Assembly (NCBI GenBank): GCA_004799545.1
Contig: SSMU01000011.1
Coordinates: forward strand, 1 to 64,000
Origin: Phenylobacterium sp.
Lineage (GTDB): Bacteria > Pseudomonadota > Alphaproteobacteria > Caulobacterales > Caulobacteraceae
Direction of reading: 5' to 3'
Length of the DNA stretch: 64,000 nt
A model generated the notes under the pieces. The model saw nothing but the letters and a program-made list of their open reading frames with translations, was not told where the DNA came from and did not search any database. This document shows positions 1 through 9,206 of the stretch, piece by piece. A program made the translations under genes and the position numbers. Numbering within the stretch: the stretch's first letter is position 1; the number at the start of each line of letters is the position of its first letter.

Positions 1-2
1 AC

Positions 3-2657
3 TTCACGCCGGGTCTGGAATATAACGCCCAGAACGACCGCAATACGCTGCGGGGCATCGGGCGGAACACCAACGTCCACGCCGCCGACGGCTCGGTCGC
101 CCAGTATTCGGACGGCGTCTACACGAGCTCCACGGTCGAAGCCGGCAAGACGCCGCTGTTCGTGGATCGCCTGGAGATCCTGCGGGGTCCGCAGGGCACC
201 CTCTACGGCCGTAACTCGATCGGCGGCGCGATCAACATCATCTCCAAGCGCCCGACTGACGATTTCTACGCCGAGGCGCGCGCCCAGTATCAGAACTACG
301 GCCACTCGATCCTGGAGGGCGCGGTCTCCGGCCCGACCATGATCCCGGGCGTCGAGTTCCGCTTCGGCGCGAACTGGGAGCACCAGTCCGAAGGCTGGTT
401 CAAGAACACCGTCCCGGGTCAGCCGGACGAAGGCAACATCATCAACACCGAGTACGTCGAAGGTCAGCTGAAGTTCAAATTCAACGACCGGTTCGACGGC
501 TGGGCGAAGCTCGCCTGGGCCGACTGGCACAACGACGGCGGCGGACCTGGGTCGCGTGACACCTGGACGCCTGCACCATTCTCCAACTTTGAGTTCGGCA
601 ACGCGGCGATCGCGCCGACGTCGGGCTACGCCTGCCTGCCCGGCACCGGGGTCACCGGAATCCAGACGCCGCCCGGAATGTCGCTGGCCCAGGCCTGCCA
701 CAACGGCGCCACCGATGGGCCTCGTAGCTTCACCAGCGACGTGCCCTATCAGGTGAAGCTCACCGGCACGATGATCTTCGCCTCGGACTGGACCTATCAC
801 TTCGACAACATGGACCTGAAGTACGTCGTCGGCGGCACGCACTACAACTACGCCCTGACGGGTCCGACCCCGGTCGACCAGGCGCCGATCGTCGCCTTCG
901 ACCTGCCGCGCGTCCTGCCGGCCGGCACCCTCGGCCCGGGCTCGCCGACCATCGAGATCCCCGGCGCTGGTCCCCTGGTCCATCCGCGCTATTCGTTCAA
1001 CTACCACGAGGCGCTGAACTGGATCAGCAACGAGCTGAACCTGGCCTCGACGGACAAGGGTCCGTTCCAGTGGATCGGCGGCCTCTTCTACTACGACGAG
1101 GACTACGTCCAGCCGGTCTACACGACCATGCAAGACCAGCCGTCGGCGCTCTTGACGCCGGGCTTCCTGACCAACGCGGTCTGCACCAACACCGGCGGCG
1201 TCTGCCCCGCCCAGCAGGCCAACGACCGCGTCTACGACGACCGTCCGTCGCTGAACACCAAGTCGATGGCCGCCTTCGGCCAGATCGACTACCAGTTCAC
1301 GCCGGAGTGGAAGACGACCATCGGTCTTCGCTACACGCAGGACCACAAGAAGGGCCAGGAGACGCTTCGGCTGCTCTGCTTCGACGTGGTGCAATGCGGC
1401 GTCGCGCCCGAACTGCTCGGCTCCAACTTCGTCCTCGACCTCACCCAACAGGGCGCCGGCGTGCTGACCTACAGCCCGGCGAACGCCCTGCCGCAGGGTG
1501 TCTCCAGCCCCACGACGGTCGATCCGGCCACCGGCTTCGCCACCCGCCACTATGACGAGACGTGGTCGGCCACCACCGGCACCTTCGGCATCCAGTGGGA
1601 TCCCGAGCCCGGCACCATGGCCTACTTCAACTTCAGCCGCGGCTATAAGGCGGGCGGCTTCCGGATCGGTATCGACACCACCATCGGCGCTTCGCCGAGC
1701 ACCAATCCCGAGCACCTGAACGCCTTCGAGCTGGGTCTGAAGAAGGACTTCGGGCGCACCTTCCAGGTAAACGCGGCGCTGTTCTACTACGACTACTCGA
1801 ACGACCAGATCCCGCTGACGGTCGCCCAGACCGCCGGCGCCGTCGGCCCCGCCAACTCGATCTTCTACAACGTGCCGAAGGCCAAGAGCCAAGGCTTCGA
1901 ACTGGAATCGATCTGGCAGCCGATCGACCACCTGCAGATCCTGTTCAACTACTCCTATCTCGACGCCCACGTGACCAAGGGCGACGGCGTTGTCGACCCG
2001 GCCGACCCGGCCGCGCTCGCCAACGGCGCCAAGCCGGACGTCACCTTCGCCCAGTGCCAGGCGGCCGCCGGAACCGCGAGCGCCTGCGGAGCGGACGTGT
2101 TCACGGCGCCCGGTTCGTTCATCCAGAACGCCGCCGGCGCCTATGTGCCCTACACCGGGCCGGGCGGCTTCCAGCGGCCGCAGAGCATCGTCGGCTCCGA
2201 ACTGCCGAACGCGCCCAAGAACAAGATCGCGATCAACGCCAACTACACCTACGAGATGGAGCGCGGATCCTTCATCGGGTCGGTCAGCTACATCTGGCGT
2301 GACAAGCAGTACGGGTCGCTGTTCAACCGCGACTACTACCTGGCCCCCTCCTACGATCAGTGGGACGGCCGGATCACCTACAAGGCGCAGAACAACCACT
2401 ACACGATCATCGCCTTCATCAAGAACATCGGGAACACGCTCGGCTACGAGGGCGGCGCTGGCGCCGGCCGCAAGGCGGGCTACCTCCCGGGCTACGTCAC
2501 CGGCACCGGCACGGCTCTGCAGCCGATCCCGGTGATCGGCCAAGGCAACTCGGTGGTGCCGGCCGCGCCGGTCCACATCTCAGAGCAGGGCGTGGCCGCC
2601 GGCTACCTGCTGACGCCGCCTCGGACCTACGGGATCGAGCTGCAATACCGCTTCTAG
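3..2657 (+). CDS. TonB-dependent outer-membrane receptor (5' end outside window)
   Basis: The reading frame is open from base 3, so the gene starts upstream of the window. The first residues are the end of an N-terminal plug domain, including the typical RGPQGTLYGRNSIGG stretch. The rest is a long beta-barrel rich in aromatic strands, ending GIELQYRF with the C-terminal Phe usual for outer-membrane proteins. About 884 residues are visible. Such receptors import siderophores, carbohydrates or other large substrates using TonB energy. The iron-complex-type plug does not settle the substrate. A strong terminator follows, so the two-component genes downstream are probably a separate unit. Confidence 0.93.
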   Translation, partial: FTPGLEYNAQNDRNTLRGIGRNTNVHAADGSVAQYSDGVYTSSTVEAGKTPLFVDRLEILRGPQGTLYGRNSIGGAINIISKRPTDDFYAEARAQYQNYGHSILEGAVSGPTMIPGVEFRFGANWEHQSEGWFKNTVPGQPDEGNIINTEYVEGQLKFKFNDRFDGWAKLAWADWHNDGGGPGSRDTWTPAPFSNFEFGNAAIAPTSGYACLPGTGVTGIQTPPGMSLAQACHNGATDGPRSFTSDVPYQVKLTGTMIFASDWTYHFDNMDLKYVVGGTHYNYALTGPTPVDQAPIVAFDLPRVLPAGTLGPGSPTIEIPGAGPLVHPRYSFNYHEALNWISNELNLASTDKGPFQWIGGLFYYDEDYVQPVYTTMQDQPSALLTPGFLTNAVCTNTGGVCPAQQANDRVYDDRPSLNTKSMAAFGQIDYQFTPEWKTTIGLRYTQDHKKGQETLRLLCFDVVQCGVAPELLGSNFVLDLTQQGAGVLTYSPANALPQGVSSPTTVDPATGFATRHYDETWSATTGTFGIQWDPEPGTMAYFNFSRGYKAGGFRIGIDTTIGASPSTNPEHLNAFELGLKKDFGRTFQVNAALFYYDYSNDQIPLTVAQTAGAVGPANSIFYNVPKAKSQGFELESIWQPIDHLQILFNYSYLDAHVTKGDGVVDPADPAALANGAKPDVTFAQCQAAAGTASACGADVFTAPGSFIQNAAGAYVPYTGPGGFQRPQSIVGSELPNAPKNKIAINANYTYEMERGSFIGSVSYIWRDKQYGSLFNRDYYLAPSYDQWDGRITYKAQNNHYTIIAFIKNIGNTLGYEGGAGAGRKAGYLPGYVTGTGTALQPIPVIGQGNSVVPAAPVHISEQGVAAGYLLTPPRTYGIELQYRF

Positions 2658-2681
2658 CGGTCGCGTCAGTCCGACTTGGGG

Positions 2682-2717
2682 GGCGCTCCACCGCAGGGTG
2701 GGGCGCCTTTCCTTTTT
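2682..2717 (+). terminator. Rho-independent terminator after the TonB receptor
   Basis: An 11-bp stem (2682-2692 with 2697-2707, one G-T wobble) with a GCAG loop is followed by TTTCCTTTTT. It lies 25 bp after the receptor stop codon. Confidence 0.85.
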
Positions 2718-2790
2718 GGTTCCCGCTGTGTCGGTCCGGTCGCCGGGCGGCCCTTGCGTCGGCGCAATCGAGGCGTCTTAGGTTAGGCCC

Positions 2791-3453
2791 ATGCGGCTGC
2801 TCATCGCCGAAGACGATCCCATGCTGGGCGCGGGGCTGCGGCGAGCCTTGCAGCGCGCCGGCTACACCGTCGACCTCGCCGCCACCGGCGAGGACGCGAT
2901 CACGGCCATGCGCACCCAGAGCTATGCGCTGATCCTGATGGACATCGGCCTGCCGACGGTCAGCGGCCTGGAGGCCCTGAAGGCGGTCCGCGGCCGCCGC
3001 GATCCGACCCCCGTGATCATCGTCACCGCCCGCGACCGGCCGGAGCAGAAGGTCGAGGGCCTCGACGCCGGCGCCGACGACTATGTGGTCAAGCCGTTCG
3101 ACCTCGACGAGCTCCTGGCCCGCATCCGCGCCCATATCCGCAGAGGCGAGCAGCGCACCAGCGACGCGATGTCCGCCCACGGGGTCAGCCTCGACCTGGC
3201 CGCGCGGATCGTGACCAGCGGCGGCGATCCGGTGAGCGTCACCGCCAAGGAGTTCAAGGTGCTGGCCGCCCTGATGCGGCGGATGGGTCAGTTCGTCTCC
3301 AAGGAGGAGCTGGAGGGCGCGCTCTATGACGACACCGCGGAGGTCGAGAGCAACACCATCGAGACCGCGGTCTACGGCCTGCGCCGCAAGCTCGGCTCCG
3401 GCCTGATCGTGACGGCTCGGGGGCTCGGCTACACCATCCCGAAGGAACCATGA
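2791..3453 (+). CDS. OmpR-family response regulator
   Basis: A 220-residue two-domain regulator. The receiver domain has the acidic pair D8/D9, the phospho-acceptor D51 in LILMDIGLP, and the conserved Lys in DDYVVKPFDL. The C-terminal half is a winged-helix DNA-binding domain ending GLGYTIPKEP. It overlaps the kinase gene by 4 bp (ATGA), so the two are co-translated. The sequence resembles the TctD/QseB/PmrA group. The inducing signal cannot be read from the sequence. The receptor upstream or the biosynthetic cluster downstream are natural but unproven targets. Confidence 0.95.
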   Translation: MRLLIAEDDPMLGAGLRRALQRAGYTVDLAATGEDAITAMRTQSYALILMDIGLPTVSGLEALKAVRGRRDPTPVIIVTARDRPEQKVEGLDAGADDYVVKPFDLDELLARIRAHIRRGEQRTSDAMSAHGVSLDLAARIVTSGGDPVSVTAKEFKVLAALMRRMGQFVSKEELEGALYDDTAEVESNTIETAVYGLRRKLGSGLIVTARGLGYTIPKEP

Positions 3454-4880
3454 GCCGCCGGCCGCTGGCCCGTCCGAGGTCCCTGCTCGCCGCCCTGTTC
3501 GGGCGGGTGGGCGTGCTGTTCCTGATCATCGTGCTGGTGGTGGGCCTGCTGGCCTTCTTCACCGCCCAGCGGCGGATCAACGAGATCTACGACGCCCAGC
3601 TGATCGTCGGCGCCAATGTGCTGCGCGCGCTGATCTCCGACGAGCTTTCGGAGGAACCGCAACAGCCCGCCGCCGGCCAGCCGCCGCTGTCGATCGACGA
3701 TTCCGCCATCCTGAGCCCCGAGGATCGCCAGGCCTTCGACAGCTATGCCGACTGGCGGATGTTCCGCATCTGGCAGGGCAAGAAGCTGGTGCTCCGCTCC
3801 GACACCGGGCCGCCGCTGCGCCCGCCGCCGACCCAGGACGGCTTCTCCGAGATCACCGCCCAGGACGAGCACTGGCGGATCTACACCCTGCATGTCTCGG
3901 CCAAGGGGGTGACGGTCGAGATCGGCGAGCGGACGGACATCCGGCTGGTGCTGGTGCAGGGCATCGCGCTGGGCCTCGCCCTGCCGCTGCTGTTGCTGAT
4001 CCCCACGGCCGGCGTGCTGATCTGGCTGACGTTGAGCGACGGGCTGCAGGCGCTGCGGGCCCTGGTCGCCGAACTCGGCCGGCGGACGCTGCGGGACCTG
4101 TCGCCCCTGGCGCTGGACCCCTGGCCGAGGGACCTGCATCCGCTGGTCCGGTCGATCAACCGGCTGTTCGAGCGCATCGACCGCTCGCTGGTGAACGAGC
4201 GCCGGTTCCTGGACGACGCCGCCCACCAGCTGAGGACGCCCCTGGCGGCGGTGAAGCTGCAGGCCCAGTTGATCGGCGGCGAGGCCGACCCCGCCGAGCG
4301 CCAGGCGATGACCGCCCAGCTTGTGGAAAGCGTCGACCGCGCCGCCGACATGACCGACCGGCTGCTGACCCTGGCCCGGCTCGAGTCGCGTCGCGGATCG
4401 GCCGCCGAGGGGGGTGACCTGCGGGACGAGACGGTGGCGGCGCTCGCCGATCTGGCGCCGGTCGCGGCGCGGCGGCAGGTGGACCTGGCGTTCGAGGGCC
4501 GGGGCGCCTTCCCCGGCGGCGACCCGGTGCTGCTCCGGCTGATCGCCGCCAATCTCGTCGAAAACGCCATCAACCACGCCCCCGAGGGCTCGGAGGTCGC
4601 CATTCGCCTATCTACCGCGGGTGGCCGGCGCCAGCTGATGGTGGTCGACGCGGGTCCGGGCATCCCGCTCGCCGAGCGCGAGAAGGTGCTGGAAAGATTC
4701 TACCGCGGGCCGGGCGCCTCGGCTCGCGGATCGGGCCTCGGATTGTCCATCGTCGGCGAGGCGCTGCGGCTGCTCGGCGGGCGCCTCGAACTGCGCGATC
4801 GGCCGGACGGCGCGCGGGGCCTGTGCGCCGTGGTGGAGCTTCCGGAAGGAAATCTCCCCGGCGCATCATTTCAAACCTGA
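3450..4880 (+). CDS. Sensor histidine kinase (TctE-like)
   Basis: 476 residues. A first membrane segment lies at about residues 22-44, a periplasmic sensor region follows, and a second membrane segment lies at about 170-195. The dimerisation domain has its phospho-accepting His at residue 259 in DDAAHQLRTPLAAV. The ATPase domain shows NLVENAINHAP (N box), DAGPGI (G1) and GSGLGLSIV (G2). It is the partner of the response regulator it overlaps. The short periplasmic domain, about 120 residues, matches the TctE type, whose best-known members sense tricarboxylates; the ligand here is unknown. Confidence 0.94.
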   Translation: MSRRPLARPRSLLAALFGRVGVLFLIIVLVVGLLAFFTAQRRINEIYDAQLIVGANVLRALISDELSEEPQQPAAGQPPLSIDDSAILSPEDRQAFDSYADWRMFRIWQGKKLVLRSDTGPPLRPPPTQDGFSEITAQDEHWRIYTLHVSAKGVTVEIGERTDIRLVLVQGIALGLALPLLLLIPTAGVLIWLTLSDGLQALRALVAELGRRTLRDLSPLALDPWPRDLHPLVRSINRLFERIDRSLVNERRFLDDAAHQLRTPLAAVKLQAQLIGGEADPAERQAMTAQLVESVDRAADMTDRLLTLARLESRRGSAAEGGDLRDETVAALADLAPVAARRQVDLAFEGRGAFPGGDPVLLRLIAANLVENAINHAPEGSEVAIRLSTAGGRRQLMVVDAGPGIPLAEREKVLERFYRGPGASARGSGLGLSIVGEALRLLGGRLELRDRPDGARGLCAVVELPEGNLPGASFQT

Positions 4881-4883
4881 AAT
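4868..4883. promoter_or_regulatory. Inverted repeat at the head of the biosynthetic cluster
   Basis: ATTTCA-AACC-TGAAAT is a perfect 6-bp dyad spanning the stop codon of the histidine kinase gene. It sits about 65 bp before the first gene of the next cluster. It could be an operator or a weak hairpin; no T-tract follows. Confidence 0.3.
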
Positions 4884-4946
4884 CATCAGGCTCGCATCAG
4901 TTTGGACCTCTAAGGCCTCGTCCCGGGGAAGGGGCGAAAGCCACTG

Positions 4947-5612
4947 ATGCAAGTATTTTGTGATTTTGACGGGACGATCTCGGTCGTCGATACGACCGAC
5001 CGTGTCCTGGCGCAGCTGGCCTCGCCCGAGTGGGAAGCGCTGGAAGCCGACTGGCTGGCCGGACGGATCGACGCGGCGACCTGCATGCGCGGCCAGATCG
5101 CCCTGATCGAGGGCTCCGACGCCGAGCTGGACGCGGTGCTGGCCGAGGTCGAGGTCGACCCCGGCTTCCCGGCGTTCGCCGCCTGGTGCGCCGAGCACGA
5201 CGTGCCGCTGACCATCGTCAGCGACGGCGTCGACTATTTCATCCGCCGGATCCTGGCCCGCCACGGCCTGCAGGACCTGCCGGTGGTCTCCAACAAGCTG
5301 GCCGGCAAGGCCGGCGCGCGCCGCCTGGCCCAGCCCTACAGCCGCGAAGGCTGCGCGGCGGGGGCGGGGGTCTGCAAGTGCGAGGCCGCGGCCCATCGCA
5401 CGGCGCCGTCGCAACTCACCGTCTATGTCGGCGACGGGCGCTCGGACTTCTGCGTCTCGCACCGGGCCGACGTGCTGTTCGCCAAGGACGCGCTGGCCGA
5501 CTACGCCAAGGGCCGCGGCCGAGCGCACCACCTGTTTTCCACCTTCCACGAGATCACCGCGACGCTGCGGCCGCTGGTCGAAGAACGCCGCGCCGCCGCC
5601 GCCGCGCTCTAG
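4947..5612 (+). CDS. MtnX-like HAD-IB phosphatase
   Basis: 221 residues. The N-terminus carries the HAD motif I DFDGT with nucleophile D6 and acid/base D8. Motif II is TIVSDGVDYF, and VYVGDGRSDFC near the C-terminus is motif III/IV. The closest families are phosphoserine phosphatase and MtnX. It hydrolyses a small phosphate monoester. It is the first gene of an eleven-gene co-directional cluster and lies 12 bp before the aminotransferase. A methionine-salvage role is not supported, because no other mtn gene is nearby. More likely it dephosphorylates a pathway intermediate. Confidence 0.85.
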   Translation: MQVFCDFDGTISVVDTTDRVLAQLASPEWEALEADWLAGRIDAATCMRGQIALIEGSDAELDAVLAEVEVDPGFPAFAAWCAEHDVPLTIVSDGVDYFIRRILARHGLQDLPVVSNKLAGKAGARRLAQPYSREGCAAGAGVCKCEAAAHRTAPSQLTVYVGDGRSDFCVSHRADVLFAKDALADYAKGRGRAHHLFSTFHEITATLRPLVEERRAAAAAL

Positions 5613-5624
5613 GAGTTCATCTAA

Positions 5625-7025
5625 ATGTACGACGCGCCGCTCGCCCCCGAGGTCGACGAAGCCGAACTGCGCCGCCTCGAGGAGGCCTACTGCTCGTTCG
5701 GCGACACGGTCCACTACCTGCCCGACCCGAAGTTCTTCACCGGCTGCGAAGGCTCGTTCATGTACGACGCCGAGGGCCGAAGTTTCCTCGACCTGCAGAT
5801 GTGGTACTCGGCGGTCAACTTCGGCTACCGCAACCCGCGCCTGAACGCCGTCGCCCACCGCCAGCTCGACACCCTGCCGCAGGTCGCCTCGCAGTACCTG
5901 CACCGTGAGAAGGTCGAGCTCGCCGCCACCATCGCCCAGGACGCCGAGCGCAAGTTCGGCAGGAAGGGCCGGGTGCACTTCAACGTCGGCGGCGCCCAGG
6001 CGGTCGAAGACAGCCTGAAGATCGTGCGCAACGCCTCGGGCGGCAAAAGCCTGATGTTCGCCTTCGAGGGCGGGTACCACGGCCGCACCCTGGGCGCGTC
6101 GGCGATCACCTCGTCCTACCGCTATCGTAGGCGGTACGGCCACTTCGGCGAGCGGGCCCAGTTCATCGAGTTCCCGTACCATTTCCGCGGCCCCAAGGGC
6201 ATGAGCAAGGAAGAGTACGGCGAGCAGTGCGTGGCGAAGTTCGCCCGCCTGTTCGAGACCGAATACAACGGCGTCCTCGACACCAAGACCGGCCAGGCGG
6301 AGTTCGCCGCCTTCTACGTCGAGCCGATCCAGGGCACCGGCGGCTATGTCGTGCCGCCGAAGAACTTCTTCCGCGACCTGAAGAAGGTGCTGGACCGCTA
6401 CGGCATCCTGCTGGTGGTCGACGAGATCCAGATGGGCTTCTTCCGGACCGGCAAGCTGTGGTCGATCGAGCACTTTGGCGTGGAGCCGGACGTGCTGGTG
6501 TTCGGCAAGGCGCTGACCAACGGGCTGAACCCGCTGTCGGGCCTGTGGGCCAAGGAAGAGCTGATCAATCCGACGCTGTTCCCGCCGGGCTCGACCCATT
6601 CGACCTTCAACTCCAACCCGATGGGCACGGCCGTGGGCCTTGAGGTCATGCGCATGCTGGCCGAGGACGACTACGAAACCTCGGTGACCCAGAAGGGCGC
6701 CTATTTCCTGGATGGCCTGAGGGAGCTGCAGACCCGCTGGCCGCAGATCGGCGACGTGGATGGCCTGGGCCTGGCCCTGCGCGCCGAGATCTGCGAGGCC
6801 GACGGCTGGACGCCCAACAAGGGCTTGCTGGACCTGATGGCCGAGGAAGGCATGAAGGGCGACCTGGACGTCGGCGACGGGCAGCGCCACGGCCTGATCC
6901 TCGACGTCGGCGGCTACCACAAGAACGTCATCACCCTGGCGCCGTCGCTGCACATCACCAAGGACGAGATCGACCTCGGCCTGAAGCTGATCGACCAACT
7001 CCTGAGACGCTGCGTCCGCAGCTGA
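5625..7025 (+). CDS. Class III PLP-dependent aminotransferase
   Basis: 466 residues, normal for fold-type I subgroup III transaminases (acetylornithine, 4-aminobutyrate or diaminobutyrate type). The PLP-phosphate and ring-binding region is around GGAQAVEDSLK. VVDEIQMGFFRTG holds the Asp contacting the pyridine nitrogen. The Schiff-base Lys is K295 in VFGKALTNG. It transfers an amino group between an amine or omega-amino acid and a keto acid; the substrate cannot be read from the motifs. Its place between a phosphatase and an arginase-like enzyme suggests it supplies an amino-acid or polyamine-like building block. Confidence 0.9.
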   Translation: MYDAPLAPEVDEAELRRLEEAYCSFGDTVHYLPDPKFFTGCEGSFMYDAEGRSFLDLQMWYSAVNFGYRNPRLNAVAHRQLDTLPQVASQYLHREKVELAATIAQDAERKFGRKGRVHFNVGGAQAVEDSLKIVRNASGGKSLMFAFEGGYHGRTLGASAITSSYRYRRRYGHFGERAQFIEFPYHFRGPKGMSKEEYGEQCVAKFARLFETEYNGVLDTKTGQAEFAAFYVEPIQGTGGYVVPPKNFFRDLKKVLDRYGILLVVDEIQMGFFRTGKLWSIEHFGVEPDVLVFGKALTNGLNPLSGLWAKEELINPTLFPPGSTHSTFNSNPMGTAVGLEVMRMLAEDDYETSVTQKGAYFLDGLRELQTRWPQIGDVDGLGLALRAEICEADGWTPNKGLLDLMAEEGMKGDLDVGDGQRHGLILDVGGYHKNVITLAPSLHITKDEIDLGLKLIDQLLRRCVRS

Positions 7026-7030
7026 TCCCC

Positions 7031-7951
7031 ATGCGTCCGGTCATCCTGCAGCTGGACGAGAGCCTCGAGCGGCAACCGGCCCTCGAGGCAGGCGTGCGTG
7101 CGCGCGGCGGCCGGGTGCTGCGCGCCCGCGACCTGGGGCCGGCGTTGCGCCTGTGGAGCCGCGACGCCACCCTGGACGTGCTGAAGCGCCGGCTGAAGGC
7201 CGAGCTGCCGAGCCATCGCGAGGCCGAGGTGGTGTTCGCGGGCTCCGGCGACTTCCACCACGTGACCCCCCTGATGCTGGAGCGGGCGATCGCGGCGGCC
7301 GGCGAGCCGGTGACGGTGATCCACTTCGACAACCATCCCGACTGGGTGCGCTTCGCCCGCGGACGTCATTGCGGCTCCTGGGTGGGCCGGGCGGCGCGGC
7401 TGCCGGGCGTGGCGCGGGTGATCACCATCGGCGTCTGCAGCCCTGACATCGGCCGCGCCAAGGCCCACGCGGGCGACCTGGCGCTGATCAGCGAGGATCG
7501 GCTGGACCTGTTCGCCTGGGCCGCGCCCGACGGCGGCGATGCGGTGGAGCTGGAGGGCCGCGCCTGGCCGACCATCTCGGCGATGGGTGAGGCGGCCTTC
7601 CTCGACCACCTGGACGCCGCCATCCCGACCCGGACGCTCTACGTCACCCTCGACAAGGACGTGCTGCGCGCCGAGGACGCGGTGACCAACTGGGACCAGG
7701 GCCGCGCCAGCCTGGACTTCGTGATCGCCGCCGTGCGCCGGATTGCGGCGTCGCGCCGGGTGGTGGGCGCCGACGTGGTCGGCGACTGGTCGAAGCCGGT
7801 CTATGGCGGCGGCGCGGCGGCCTCGCTGATGAAGCGCGGTGAAGCCCTGCTCGACCAGCCCTGGCGGCGGCCCGCGCCGGTCGCGGCCGACCAGGTCAAC
7901 GAGGCGGTGAACCTGCGGCTGCTGGAGATGTTCGCGGAGCTCCCGGCATGA
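7031..7951 (+). CDS. Arginase/agmatinase/deacetylase-fold enzyme
   Basis: 306 residues. Metal-binding segments of the ureohydrolase fold are recognisable: GSGDFHH, VIHFDNHPDW and TLYVTLDKDVL. The last replaces the classical SxDxDxxDP with a divergent form lacking DP, so ureohydrolase activity on arginine or agmatine is uncertain. The start lies 5 bp after the aminotransferase stop and the end overlaps the SMR gene by 4 bp. It probably cleaves a guanidino or amide group of a pathway intermediate. The family is clear; the substrate is unknown. Confidence 0.82.
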   Translation: MRPVILQLDESLERQPALEAGVRARGGRVLRARDLGPALRLWSRDATLDVLKRRLKAELPSHREAEVVFAGSGDFHHVTPLMLERAIAAAGEPVTVIHFDNHPDWVRFARGRHCGSWVGRAARLPGVARVITIGVCSPDIGRAKAHAGDLALISEDRLDLFAWAAPDGGDAVELEGRAWPTISAMGEAAFLDHLDAAIPTRTLYVTLDKDVLRAEDAVTNWDQGRASLDFVIAAVRRIAASRRVVGADVVGDWSKPVYGGGAAASLMKRGEALLDQPWRRPAPVAADQVNEAVNLRLLEMFAELPA

Positions 7952-8319
7952 CCGCGGCCCGGCTGGTCCCCGCAGCGCTCGGCCTGCTCGCCTTCTGCAT
8001 CGTGGCGGAGACGGTGCAGCAGCTGGCCTTCAAGGTCGGCGGCACGCGGGCCGAGGGCGTGGCCGGCTTCGCGCGCGGCATCGCCCTGCAGCCGCTGATC
8101 TGGCTGGGCGTCGCGCTGTGGGTGGTGGAGAGCATCGCCTGGGTGCTGGTGCTGCAGAAGAGCCCGATCAGCCTGGCCTATCCGGTGATGACGGCGACCT
8201 ACGCCACCGTGCCGCTGGCCGCCCTGCTGTTGCTGAAGGAACGGATGACCGGCCGCCAGATGCTGGGCGCCGGACTGATCTTCGGGGGCGTGGTGCTGGT
8301 CGGGATCGCCGGCGCGTGA
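7948..8319 (+). CDS. Small EamA/SMR-type membrane transporter, first copy
   Basis: 123 residues with four hydrophobic segments. The third and fourth include SLAYPVMTATYATVPLAALLLLKE, cut here to its family signature (PVMTATYATVPL), followed by a GAGLIFGGVVLVGIAG segment. This is the four-helix half-transporter type found in SMR exporters and in the ArnE/ArnF lipid flippase subunits. It overlaps the arginase-like gene by 4 bp (ATGA) upstream. A second, different small transporter of the same type occurs at 10311, so the two may form a heterodimer that flips the cluster's product. Confidence 0.85.
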   Translation: MTAARLVPAALGLLAFCIVAETVQQLAFKVGGTRAEGVAGFARGIALQPLIWLGVALWVVESIAWVLVLQKSPISLAYPVMTATYATVPLAALLLLKERMTGRQMLGAGLIFGGVVLVGIAGA

Positions 8320-8324
8320 GGACC

Positions 8325-9206
8325 ATGACCCCCGTCAAGACGCCTCCATTCAAGACGCCGGCCCGCGACCTGACCTATTCGCTGAGGGGGACGCTCGGCA
8401 AGGCGGTGCTGCTGGTGCACGGCATGACCGGCGCGCCGGGCGAGATGAAGTTCCTGGCCAAGCGGCTGCACCGCCGCGGCTTCACGATCGCGGCCCCCTT
8501 GCTGGCTGGCCACGGCGTCGACGAGGCCAACCTGTTGCGCACCACCTGGCAGGACTGGCTGGGCTCGGTGCGGGACGCCTATCGGGCGCTGAAGGCGGAC
8601 CACGACGAGGTCTATATCGCCGGCATCTGCGTCGGCGGGGCGCTGGGCCTGGCGCTGGCGGCGGAGGATCCGTCGGTGGCGGGCACGGCGGTCTATTCGA
8701 TGACCTACCGCTACGACGGCTGGAACATGAAGCGGTGGTATTCGGCTATCGCCCCCTATGCCGAGCGGCTCGCCAGCCTGCCGCTGGTCCGCCGGGTGAG
8801 CTTCGTCGAGCCCTATCCCTTCGGCCTGAAGGACGAGCGGCTGCGCGACGGGATGGCCGCGACGCAGGGCGCGGTGATCCCCGGCGCCCTCGACCGGGTG
8901 CCGCTGGGCGCCATGGCGGAGATGCACTGGCTGTCGGCGCATCTGGACTCCGTGGCCCCGCTGATCCATCAGCCGACCCTGATCCTGCACGCGCAGGACG
9001 ACGACATGAGCCACCCGCGCAACGCCTACCGGCTGCGCGACAAGCTCGGGGGCCCGGTGGCGCTGCACCTGCTGGACGACTGCTACCACATGATCCACGT
9101 GGACCGGCAAAGGGACCTGGTCGGCGACCTGACCGCCGACTTCTTCGGCGCGCCGCCGGCGGTCCCGCGGGTCCGGCGCGCGTCGGCGGAGCCCGTCGAT
9201 GCTTGA
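8325..9206 (+). CDS. Alpha/beta hydrolase with cysteine in the nucleophile elbow
   Basis: 293 residues from ATG 8325; a GTG at 8316, overlapping the previous stop, is an alternative start. HGMTGAPGE forms the oxyanion loop. The nucleophile elbow reads GICVGG, placing Cys102 where most carboxylesterases and monoacylglycerol lipases have Ser. A candidate acid lies in HAQDDDMSHP and the catalytic His in CYHMIH. Sequence around it resembles carboxylesterase/monoglyceride lipase enzymes. In the cluster it could release, transfer or edit acyl chains. Cys nucleophiles are known in dienelactone hydrolase, but that family is otherwise different. Confidence 0.85.
   Translation: MTPVKTPPFKTPARDLTYSLRGTLGKAVLLVHGMTGAPGEMKFLAKRLHRRGFTIAAPLLAGHGVDEANLLRTTWQDWLGSVRDAYRALKADHDEVYIAGICVGGALGLALAAEDPSVAGTAVYSMTYRYDGWNMKRWYSAIAPYAERLASLPLVRRVSFVEPYPFGLKDERLRDGMAATQGAVIPGALDRVPLGAMAEMHWLSAHLDSVAPLIHQPTLILHAQDDDMSHPRNAYRLRDKLGGPVALHLLDDCYHMIHVDRQRDLVGDLTADFFGAPPAVPRVRRASAEPVDA

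Noticed and set aside
4947..5612. Assigning the HAD enzyme to methionine salvage
   Set aside because: Only the fold resembles MtnX; no mtnA, mtnB or mtnD neighbours are present.
4866..6998. Long open frame on the minus strand opposite the HAD phosphatase and aminotransferase genes
   Set aside because: High-GC codon bias opens such frames. The plus-strand genes have recognisable families and catalytic residues.
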